Below, piece by piece: positions 38,060 through 46,395 of a stretch of 64,000 nucleotides of DNA. The notes below the pieces were generated by a model that worked only from the letters and a program-made list of their open reading frames with translations, did no database searches and was not told the origin of the DNA. The stretch covers positions 1,494-65,493 of the forward strand of contig NZ_QRVG01000005.1 in NCBI RefSeq assembly GCF_003459245.1. Reading direction: 5' to 3'. Origin of the DNA: Collinsella sp. AF23-2. Its GTDB lineage: Bacteria > Actinomycetota > Coriobacteriia > Coriobacteriales > Coriobacteriaceae. Each line of letters starts with the position of its first letter. Position 1 is the first letter of the stretch. A program made the position numbers and the translations under genes.

Positions 38060-39460
38060 ATGGATAAGATCAAGCTTGGCTTTGTGCCCACGCGCCGCAG
38101 TATCTTTAGCGCGCCGGACGCGATCAAGTATCGCGGCCTTACGGCTGATCGCCTGCGCGAGATCGGCGTCGAGATCGTGGATATCGACGACATCAACGAC
38201 GAGGGCCTGCTGTTCGACGACAGCCATATCGCGCCTATCGTCGAGAAGTTCCGCGCCGAGGGCGTCGACGGCATCATGCTCTGCCACGCCAACTTTGGTA
38301 CCGAGTATGTCTGCGCCCGCCTTGCCCGCGAGCTCGGCTTGCCCGTGCTGCTGTGGGGCCCGCGCGACGAGCGCCCCGAGCCCGACGGCACCCGTCTGCG
38401 CGACAGCCAGTGCGGTCTGTTCGCGACCGGCAAGGTCCTGCGCCGCTTTCAGGTTCCCTTCACCTACATGACCAACTGCCGCCTGACCGATCCCGAGTTC
38501 GAGCGTGGCGTTTGGGACTTCTTGGCCGTGTGCAACGTGGTCAAGACCTTCAAGCACACCCGCATCCTGCAGATGGCCACCCGCCCGTTCGACTTCTGGT
38601 CGACCATGTGCAACGAGGGCGAGCTGCTCGAGAAGTTCAACATCCAGCTTTCGCCCATCCCCATGACCGAGCTTGTCCAGGCCGTGCGCGACGCCCAGGC
38701 AGACGAGCAAGCCATGGCAGCTATGCTCGCCCACATTGCCGACAGCTTTGAGATCTGCATCCCCGAGGACAAGGTCCCCGCGGTCGCCGGTCTTGCCATC
38801 GCCATGAAGCGCCTGGTAAAGAAGTACGGCTGCAACGCCGGCGCCATTCAGTGCTGGAACGCTCTGCAGGACGAGTTGGGCATTATGCCCTGCGCCGCCA
38901 ATGCCATCCTCAACGAGATGGGTATCCCCATCGTATGCGAGACCGACATCCATGGTGCCATCACCGCGCTGATGGTCGAGGCCGCCGACCTGGGCCGTCA
39001 CCGCGGCATGTTCGCCGACTGGACCGTGCGCCATCCCGATAACGAGAACGGCGAGCTGTTGCAGCACTGCGGCCCCTGGCCCTGCAGCTGCGCGGCCGTC
39101 AAGCCCAAGCTCACCTACCCGCTGGCCTTCGATCACCCCGGCGCGCTGACGGCCGAGGCCAAGCACGGCGACCTCACCCTTGCCCGCTTTGACGGCGACA
39201 ACGGCGAGTACTCGCTGCTGCTGGGCAACGCCCGCGGCATCGACGGCCCGGCCGGCATGGGCACCTACCTGTGGGTCGAGGTCGAAAACCTCAAGCGCCT
39301 CGAGGCCAAGATCGTTGAGGGTCCCTACATCCACCACTGCGTCGCCATTCACGCCAACGTGGTGCCGGTGCTCTACGAGGCGTGCAAGTACATCGGCATT
39401 GTCCCCGACCTGTACGACCCCATCGAAGAAGACGTCAAAGCTTACCTGCGAGGAGAGTAG
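38060..39460 (+). CDS. L-fucose/L-arabinose isomerase family protein
   Basis: This 466-residue aldose-ketose isomerase superfamily member has the metal-site region CETDIHGAITALMVEA with the conserved Glu/Asp pair, and a C-terminal His-containing block (IHHCVAIHANVVPVLYEACK). It is shorter than classical FucI (about 590) and closer to the general FucIase family. It would turn an aldose into a ketose for the kinase encoded downstream. GGGAGG precedes the ATG. The split transketolase genes follow directly (2 bp after its stop). Given the apiosidase-like gene in the window, D-apiose to D-apulose is a candidate reaction. Confidence 0.75.
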   Translation: MDKIKLGFVPTRRSIFSAPDAIKYRGLTADRLREIGVEIVDIDDINDEGLLFDDSHIAPIVEKFRAEGVDGIMLCHANFGTEYVCARLARELGLPVLLWGPRDERPEPDGTRLRDSQCGLFATGKVLRRFQVPFTYMTNCRLTDPEFERGVWDFLAVCNVVKTFKHTRILQMATRPFDFWSTMCNEGELLEKFNIQLSPIPMTELVQAVRDAQADEQAMAAMLAHIADSFEICIPEDKVPAVAGLAIAMKRLVKKYGCNAGAIQCWNALQDELGIMPCAANAILNEMGIPIVCETDIHGAITALMVEAADLGRHRGMFADWTVRHPDNENGELLQHCGPWPCSCAAVKPKLTYPLAFDHPGALTAEAKHGDLTLARFDGDNGEYSLLLGNARGIDGPAGMGTYLWVEVENLKRLEAKIVEGPYIHHCVAIHANVVPVLYEACKYIGIVPDLYDPIEEDVKAYLRGE

Positions 39461-39462
39461 AA

Positions 39463-40299
39463 ATGGCAACTATCGAAGAGCTTGAATCCCTGCGTTGGGA
39501 CCTTCGCCGCGATTGCGTCGATATCATCATGGCCGGCGCCGGCGGCCACATCGGCGGCGACATGTCGGTGATCGACGCCCTCATGACGCTCTACGCCAAC
39601 CACCTCAACATTTCGCCCGAGACCGTCGACGATCCCAACCGCGATCGCTTCGTGCTCTCCAAGGGCCATGCCATGGAGGCCTACTACGCGGTACTCTGCC
39701 ACGAGGGCTATCTGGACCTCGACGACGTCAAGGCCCGTTTCTCCAAGTTCGGCAGCCCCTACATCGGCCACCCCAACAACAAGCTCAAGGGCATCGAGAT
39801 GAACTCCGGTTCGCTGGGCCATGGTCTGCCCGTGGCCGTCGGCATGGCGCTTGCCGGCAAGATGGACGGCCGCGACTACCGCGTCTACACCATCATGGGC
39901 GACGGCGAGCTTGCCGAGGGCTCGGTTTGGGAGGGCGCCATGAGCGGCGGCAACTACCAGCTCGATAACCTGTGCGCGCTCGTGGACCGCAACCGCCTGC
40001 AGATCAGCGGCAGCACCGAGGACGTCATGAAGCAGGACTCGCAGGAGGAGCGCTGGGCCGCCTTCGGTTGGAACGTGCTCTCCATTCCGGGCAACGACAT
40101 TCAGGCCATCGACGCCGCGCTGACGCTGGCCGCCGAGACCAAGGGTAAGCCCACGGTCATCATCCTCAACACGGTGAAGGGCTATGGCTCGCCCGTTATG
40201 GAGGACAAGGCCGCCTGGCATCATCACCTGCCCAACGATGAGGAATATGCCCAGATCATCGCCGATTTCGCTGCCCATAAGGAGGCTATCAATGGCTAA
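39463..40299 (+). CDS. Transketolase, N-terminal (TPP-binding) subunit
   Basis: This 278-residue protein equals the first half of transketolase. It has GGHIGGDMSVIDALMTLY, LSKGHAMEAYYAVL, and the diphosphate/Mg2+ motif GDGELAEGS...N about 30 residues later (NLCALVDRN). Catalysis needs the second subunit encoded next. The ATG follows AGGAGAG. Split transketolases occur both as the housekeeping pentose-phosphate enzyme in many Firmicutes and Actinobacteria and as apulose-4-phosphate transketolase (two subunits); the neighbouring isomerase and kinase favour a dedicated sugar pathway. Confidence 0.85.
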   Translation: MATIEELESLRWDLRRDCVDIIMAGAGGHIGGDMSVIDALMTLYANHLNISPETVDDPNRDRFVLSKGHAMEAYYAVLCHEGYLDLDDVKARFSKFGSPYIGHPNNKLKGIEMNSGSLGHGLPVAVGMALAGKMDGRDYRVYTIMGDGELAEGSVWEGAMSGGNYQLDNLCALVDRNRLQISGSTEDVMKQDSQEERWAAFGWNVLSIPGNDIQAIDAALTLAAETKGKPTVIILNTVKGYGSPVMEDKAAWHHHLPNDEEYAQIIADFAAHKEAING

Positions 40300-41233
40300 C
40301 AAGATCGCCAACCGCAAGGCTATCTGCGACGCGCTGCTCGAGGCCGCCGCAACCGATAAAGACATCGTCGTCCTGTGCTCCGACTCCCGCGGCTCCGCAT
40401 CGCTCACGCCGTTCTTCGATCAGTATCCCCAGCAGTCTATTGAGGTCGGCATCGCCGAGCAGGACCTGGTGAGTATCGCCGCCGGTATGGCCTCGTGCGG
40501 CAAGAAGGCCTGGGCCGCCTCGCCGGCGTCCTTTGTGACCACGCGCTCGTATGAGCAGTGCAAGGTCGACGTTTCGTACTCCAACACCAACGTCAAGCTC
40601 ATCGGCATCTCGGGTGGCGTGTCCTACGGCGCTCTTGGCATGAGCCATCACTCCGTGCAGGATATCGCCGCCATGAGCGCGATTCCCAACATGCGCGTGT
40701 ATCTGCCGAGCGATCGCTTCCAGACCGCCGAGCTCGTGCGTGCCCTGGTCGCCGACAACAAGCCGGCCTACATCCGCGTGGGCCGCAACCCGGTGGAGGA
40801 CGTGTACACTGAGGACGAGTGCCCGTTCCAGATGGATCGCGCCACCTGGGTGCGCCGCGGCACCGATGTGACGATCGTCGCTACCGGTGAGATGGTCCGC
40901 CACGCCGTGGACGCCGCCGATCTGCTGGCCGAGCAGGGCATCTCGGCGACGGTGCTCGATATGTACTGCGTCAAACCGCTCGATGCCGAGGCCGTGATCG
41001 AGGCCGCCGGTGCCACGCGCGCCGTCGTGACCGTCGAGGAGCACAGTCCCTTCGGCGGCCTGGGTTCCATGGTCGCGCAGGTCGTGGGTGAGCACTGCCC
41101 GCGTCCGGTCAAGTGCCTCTCCCTGCCCGATGCGCCGGTCATCACCGGCACGAGCCCCGAGGTCTTCGCGCACTACGGCCTGACGGGCGAGGGAATCGCC
41201 AAGACGGTCGCCGAGGTCCTTCCCGCAGAGTAA
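40292..41233 (+). CDS. Transketolase, C-terminal (pyrimidine-binding) subunit
   Basis: This 313-residue protein equals the second half of transketolase: the Glu that activates thiamine is in EVGIAEQDLVSIAAG, followed by GVSYGALGMSHHSVQDIAAM and a C-terminal domain (VTVEEHSPFGGLGSMVAQV). The start ATG 40292 has GGAGG just upstream and overlaps the end of the first subunit gene by 8 bp, so synthesis is coupled. A hairpin repeat lies immediately after the stop. Confidence 0.87.
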   Translation: MANKIANRKAICDALLEAAATDKDIVVLCSDSRGSASLTPFFDQYPQQSIEVGIAEQDLVSIAAGMASCGKKAWAASPASFVTTRSYEQCKVDVSYSNTNVKLIGISGGVSYGALGMSHHSVQDIAAMSAIPNMRVYLPSDRFQTAELVRALVADNKPAYIRVGRNPVEDVYTEDECPFQMDRATWVRRGTDVTIVATGEMVRHAVDAADLLAEQGISATVLDMYCVKPLDAEAVIEAAGATRAVVTVEEHSPFGGLGSMVAQVVGEHCPRPVKCLSLPDAPVITGTSPEVFAHYGLTGEGIAKTVAEVLPAE

Positions 41234-41263
41234 TTGGTGCATCGGGGACAGGTTTGCACCAAT
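41233..41263. repeat. GGGGAC hairpin repeat with a different stem
   Basis: Perfect 9-bp arms ATTGGTGCA (41233-41241) and TGCACCAAT (41255-41263) enclose TCGGGGACAGGTT. The stem differs from the ACTCATT type but is fully self-complementary; the core is the same. It could also terminate the transketolase transcript (CCTTTTA follows). Confidence 0.7.
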
Positions 41264-41375
41264 CCTTTTAGGTTGAATTCTGAGCAGGCCGGCTGCGCTC
41301 TCATGAGCCGGTCGGCCACTCGCTCCTTGTCCGTCGGGTTTTAGTTTTGAATCGACGGGGGAGACAGGAGAGTAC

Positions 41376-42866
41376 ATGAGCAAATACATCATCGGAATCG
41401 ATCAGTCCACACAGGGTACTAAGGCGCTGCTGGTGGACGAGGGCGGCCATCTGATCCATCGCGCCGACCGCTCACATCGCCAGATTGTCAACGAGGCCGG
41501 CTGGGTGAGCCACGACCCGGCCGAGATCGCCGCCAACGTGCTGGCTGTGGCACGCACCGTGGTGGAGGAGACCGGGGTCGATCCGGCAGACATCGCCGGC
41601 GTTGGCATTTCCAACCAGCGCGAGACCACCGTTGCCTGGAGCCGCACGACGGGCGAGCCGCTGTGCGATGCCGTGGTGTGGCAGTGCGCCCGCGCCCGCG
41701 AGCTGTGCGACGAGCTGGCTGCGCGCGAAGGCGTGGCCGAGCTGGTGCGTGACACGACGGGTCTGGTGCTCTCGCCCTACTATCCGGCGGGCAAGATGGC
41801 CTGGATCCTCGCGAACGTTCCCGCGGCTGCCGAGGCCGCGGCGGCGGGCGAGCTGTGCCTGGGCACCATCGATGCCTGGGTGGTCTGGACGCTCACGGGC
41901 GGCGCGGAGTTCCGCTGCGACTGGTCCAATGCCAGCCGCACGCAGCTTTTTGACCTGCGCCGTGGCTGCTGGAGCGAGCCGGTGTGCGAGGCCTTTGGTG
42001 TCAATCCGGCGTGCCTGCCGCAGGTGACCGATTCCGATGGCCTGTTCGGTACAACGGACCTGGGCGGCTTTTTGCCGGCGCCCGTGCCCATCCACGGCGT
42101 GCTCGGCGACAGCCATGCCGCCTTGTTTGCCCAGGGCTGCCATAGCCGCGGCATGGCCAAGGCGACCTATGGCACCGGCAGCTCGGTCATGATGAACGTC
42201 GGCGACGAGTTTGTCGCCAGCTCGCACGGGCTTTCGAGCTCGCTTGCGTGGCGTATGGACGGTGTGACCGAGTATGTTCTCGAGGGCAACGTGAGCTACG
42301 CCGGCGCCGTCAAGACGTGGCTGCGCGACGACCTGGAGCTCATCAACAATCCCGAGGAAGTCACCGACCTGTGCTACGCCGCCAATCCGGCGAGCCGCGT
42401 CTACTTTGTGCCGGCGTTCACTGGCCTGGGCGCGCCGCACTGGGCGAGCGATGCCGAGGGCTGCGTCTTTGGCATGACGCGCACCACGGGCCGTGCGGAG
42501 TTCGTAAAGGCCGCCGACGAGTCGATCGCCTATCAGATCTTCGACGTGATCGATGCGATGGTCGAGGATTCGGGCGCGGCACTGGCCGAGCTTCGTGTTG
42601 ACGGCGGTCCCACGCGCGACGCGTACCTGATGCAGTTTGAGAGCGACCTGGTCGGCTCGCCCATCCGCATTGCGAGCAACGACGAGATGAGCGGTCTGGG
42701 TGCGGCTTGGGCCTGCGGCATTGCGCTGGGCATGTACACGCGCGATGTCGTTGACGTCTACGGCGCCCGCGGCATCGTGGAGCCTGCCATGCCTGCCGAC
42801 GAGCGAGCCAAAAAGATCGCCGGCTGGCGTCACGCCGTCGACGCGACCATCGCCTACACTGCCTAG
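41376..42866 (+). CDS. FGGY-family carbohydrate kinase, glycerol-kinase-like
   Basis: This 496-residue protein has closest visible similarity to GlpK: GIDQSTQGTKALL, SNQRETTVAW, a VVWQ segment, GTIDAWVVWTLTGG, YGTGSSVMMN and YFVPAFTGLGAPHW. In GlpK the glycerol site uses the Arg-Glu of QRET, Trp, Tyr and the Asp-Gln of GDQQ; here the last reads GDSH, so the Gln is lost, arguing for a larger or branched substrate. With the isomerase and split transketolase upstream, apulose kinase is a plausible role; glycerol, dihydroxyacetone or xylulose are alternatives. The ATG follows GGAGACAGGAG. Confidence 0.8.
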   Translation: MSKYIIGIDQSTQGTKALLVDEGGHLIHRADRSHRQIVNEAGWVSHDPAEIAANVLAVARTVVEETGVDPADIAGVGISNQRETTVAWSRTTGEPLCDAVVWQCARARELCDELAAREGVAELVRDTTGLVLSPYYPAGKMAWILANVPAAAEAAAAGELCLGTIDAWVVWTLTGGAEFRCDWSNASRTQLFDLRRGCWSEPVCEAFGVNPACLPQVTDSDGLFGTTDLGGFLPAPVPIHGVLGDSHAALFAQGCHSRGMAKATYGTGSSVMMNVGDEFVASSHGLSSSLAWRMDGVTEYVLEGNVSYAGAVKTWLRDDLELINNPEEVTDLCYAANPASRVYFVPAFTGLGAPHWASDAEGCVFGMTRTTGRAEFVKAADESIAYQIFDVIDAMVEDSGAALAELRVDGGPTRDAYLMQFESDLVGSPIRIASNDEMSGLGAAWACGIALGMYTRDVVDVYGARGIVEPAMPADERAKKIAGWRHAVDATIAYTA

Positions 42867-42905
42867 GCGGCTGCGCGGCGCCCGCAGGCTATTCCCGGGT
42901 AGCTC

Positions 42906-42980
42906 ATTTGGGACGGGGCTTTTTTGACTGGTATGATTGGTGCGATCATTCGAACCAGCTAAAAGAGCCCCGTCCTAAAT
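42906..42980. repeat. Long hairpin upstream of luxS
   Basis: Arms at 42906-42924 and 42962-42980 are inverted repeats with few mismatches (GGACGGGGCTTTTT against AAAGAGCCCCGTCC), with an inner CTGGT/ACCAG stem. The T-run lies inside the left arm, so it could end the kinase transcript and also contains a TATGAT (42932-42937) that may serve luxS. Confidence 0.5.
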
Positions 42981-43001
42981 TGACTACCGAGAGGAACTGC
43001 C

Positions 43002-43490
43002 ATGGAGCGTATCGCGAGTTTTTCCGTTGACCATCTGCTGCTCGAGCCCGGCGTGTATGTGAGCCGCATCGACCGCGATCCGGCGACCGGCGCCGCCGTC
43101 ACCACCTTTGATCTGCGCCTGACCACGCCCAACAAGGAGCCGGTCATGAACACGGCCGAGTGCCACACCATCGAGCACCTGGGCGCGACGTTCCTTCGCA
43201 ACCATGCCGAGTGGTCGAGCCGCATTGTCTACTTTGGTCCCATGGGCTGCCGCACGGGCTTTTACCTCGTCGTGTTTGGCGAGGTGACGAGCGAGGAGAT
43301 CCTGCCGCTCATGCGTGAGCTGTTCGAGTTTGTCGCCGGCTTTGAGGGCGATGTCCCCGGTGCCGCTCCCGAGGAGTGCGGTAACTATCTGGACCAGAAC
43401 CTCCCCATGGCAAACTGGCTCGCGCGTCGCTATCTCGACCGCGACCTGGCCGATATCGATGAGAAGCACCTGCATTATCAGCAGGCGTAA
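43002..43490 (+). CDS. luxS: S-ribosylhomocysteine lyase LuxS
   Basis: This 162-residue protein has the full metal site H55-x-x-E58-H59 (HTIEHLGATFLRN) and C126 (EECGNYLDQNLPMA), plus the catalytic C83 in GPMGCRTGFYL. It splits S-ribosylhomocysteine into homocysteine and DPD, the precursor of autoinducer-2, in the activated methyl cycle. The ATG follows GAGAGGA. It has its own terminator, so its place among sugar genes may be chance. Confidence 0.95.
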   Translation: MERIASFSVDHLLLEPGVYVSRIDRDPATGAAVTTFDLRLTTPNKEPVMNTAECHTIEHLGATFLRNHAEWSSRIVYFGPMGCRTGFYLVVFGEVTSEEILPLMRELFEFVAGFEGDVPGAAPEECGNYLDQNLPMANWLARRYLDRDLADIDEKHLHYQQA

Positions 43491-43519
43491 GGGCTTTATC
43501 GCCCAAAGCGCGCGCATTG

Positions 43520-43550
43520 GGCGCCTTCGCTTATGCGGGGGCGCCTTTTT
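43520..43550 (+). terminator. Terminator of luxS
   Basis: Stem GGCGCC/GGCGCC with an inner CGC/GCG pair and a TTAT loop, followed by TTTTT. Confidence 0.85.
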
Positions 43551-43634
43551 GTTGAGTGGTCGGGACGAGCGTTCAAAATCGCTCATGTTTGTTCTAGAAT
43601 GTTCATATAGTCACATTTACGAACAGGAGCGAAC

Positions 43635-44279
43635 ATGCACATCTATTCTGTCAACGATCCCGAGTTCAAATCCTATGGCAACGTTTGGGATGACGTTCCG
43701 TCCGAGCTCACGTTGCTCGTGCTCGAGGCGCTCTCTGCCACGCCCATCCCCGAAGGCAGCAAGTACGTAGCAAGCGCGCCGGAGCTCGAGAGCGTCAAGG
43801 GTGCCGATAAACTGGGCTTTCTCATGTTTGGCGGCCGCTCCTTCCAGCTCGGCTGGTGCAACGGGCACAACACACGCCTCAACTGCCTGGAGTATCACCG
43901 CGCCAGCGAGTTTAACCTGGGCGCCCGCGACTTTATCCTGCTCGTGGCGCATCGCTGGGAGATTGAGGGCGGCAAGCTCGACACCGCGTGCGTCAAGGCG
44001 TTCCGCGTGCCGGCGGGTACGGTCGTCGAAGTCTTCAACACCACGCTCCACTACACGCCCTGCATGGTCGACGACGGCGGCTTCCAGGTGATGGTGGCGC
44101 TGCCGGCGGGCACCAATGGCCCGCGCCCCGAGGCCGCAGCCGACATGCCTGCCGCCGGTGACAGCTACTGCTACTGGAAGGCCGACAAGTGGGTTCTCTG
44201 CCACGCAGATAGTCCCAAGGCTGCCGAGGGCGGCTACGTGGGCCTCGTCGGCAAGAACCTCGACATCGCCTGTGACTAG
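43635..44279 (+). CDS. DUF4867 family protein
   Basis: This 214-residue soluble protein appears cupin-like: it has a central HRWEIEGGKLD segment, a C-terminal Tyr/Trp-rich region (YCYWKADKWVLCH) and possible metal ligands (NGHNTRLNCLEYHR). I recognise it as the DUF4867 family, found beside sugar isomerases and kinases but without an assigned reaction. An isomerase or epimerase step on a sugar is a reasonable guess. CAGGAG precedes the ATG. The promoter has ATTCTAGAAC-type and repeated GTTC motifs (43583-43640). Confidence 0.65.
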   Translation: MHIYSVNDPEFKSYGNVWDDVPSELTLLVLEALSATPIPEGSKYVASAPELESVKGADKLGFLMFGGRSFQLGWCNGHNTRLNCLEYHRASEFNLGARDFILLVAHRWEIEGGKLDTACVKAFRVPAGTVVEVFNTTLHYTPCMVDDGGFQVMVALPAGTNGPRPEAAADMPAAGDSYCYWKADKWVLCHADSPKAAEGGYVGLVGKNLDIACD

Positions 44280-44288
44280 CATCTTCCG

Positions 44289-44478
44289 TCTCGATTTGTA
44301 ACATCTAGCGGGCTAAATCGTCTCTACCTGTTACAGATTTAGACAAACTGCGGGGGGCTGCCCGAAAATCTCGATCTGTAACACCAAGCCCGGTTTTGGC
44401 TGCCTACCTGTTACAGATCGAGACAAACCGTCCCCAAACCACCACAAAGGTGCCTGTCCCCTTTGTGGTGGTTTGGGG
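44289..44478. repeat. Three consecutive hairpin repeats in a 344-base gap
   Basis: Two copies of one type have arms GTCTCGATTTGTAACA (44289-44304) with 44329-44344 (14 of 16 pairs), and TCTCGATCTGTAACA (44369-44383) with TGTTACAGATCGAGA (44409-44423), a perfect 15-bp pair. A third, perfect 18-bp pair (44432-44449 with 44461-44478) surrounds GTGCCTGTCCC, the GGGAC core on the other strand. The short open frame at 44463-44711 is not a gene. The GH1 promoter must lie at 44480-44610; no clear boxes were seen. Confidence 0.7.
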
Positions 44479-44620
44479 CGGCGGTATCAGAAAGTGTCAG
44501 GCAGGGGCGGCTGCCGGGCCGCCGTGTGCGAAAAGAAGTGTCGGCCTGCGCCGTTGCCGTTGAGCGACGCGTTGTTTGCAGGGATACTGAGCCTATGACA
44601 ACAGCGTGCGAAAGGATTGA

Positions 44621-46054
<1,434 letters not shown>

Positions 46055-46083
46055 GGCTTCCCAACAACCATAGCCTCCTAACC

Positions 46084-46122
46084 AAAACGCCCGGCGAGCA
46101 GTTAATGCCCGCCGGGCGTTTT
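46084..46122. terminator. Bidirectional terminator after GH1
   Basis: Perfect 12-bp arms AAAACGCCCGGC/GCCGGGCGTTTT; the A-run and T-run ends let it work in both directions. Confidence 0.88.
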
Positions 46123-46140
46123 GTTAAAAGAAGTGAAAGC

Positions 46141-46308
46141 ACTCATTGGGGACGTACTTAAATGAGCGCCCGCAGAATGAGAGTGGATAATCTCCCGTTT
46201 TTAGCCTGTTTGTGGGCTCAAAGTGGGAGATTATCCACTCTCGCCATTTGGGCGTCCAAAAATCCTCGCTCGTTTTGTCTTAGTCATTGGGGACGTTCTT
46301 AAACGACT
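46141..46308. repeat. Repeat cluster in a 341-base gap
   Basis: Three elements lie here. A GGGGAC unit with ACTCATT/AAATGAG ends is at 46141-46166. A perfect 18-bp inverted repeat (46179-46196 with 46225-46242, containing GTGGATAATCTCCC) has a 28-base loop. A GGGGAC unit with AGTCATT/AACGACT ends is at 46282-46308. No gene is present. The sensor gene follows at 46396. Confidence 0.7.
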
Positions 46309-46395
46309 AGTCGCTGGCGACGTCCCTCGCCGTCGGCGGATTTTGGGACATGTGGCCCGCTTTTTGGGCCCGCCTGTCGGTACACTAAAAGCACT

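Noticed and set aside
38060..41233. Simple L-arabinose or L-fucose pathway
   Set aside because: No ribulose-phosphate epimerase or fuculose-phosphate aldolase gene is near, and the kinase is GlpK-like; not fully excluded, since such genes could be elsewhere.
42961..43490. luxS as a functional member of the sugar operon
   Set aside because: It has its own hairpin upstream and a good terminator downstream, so it is treated as an independent unit.
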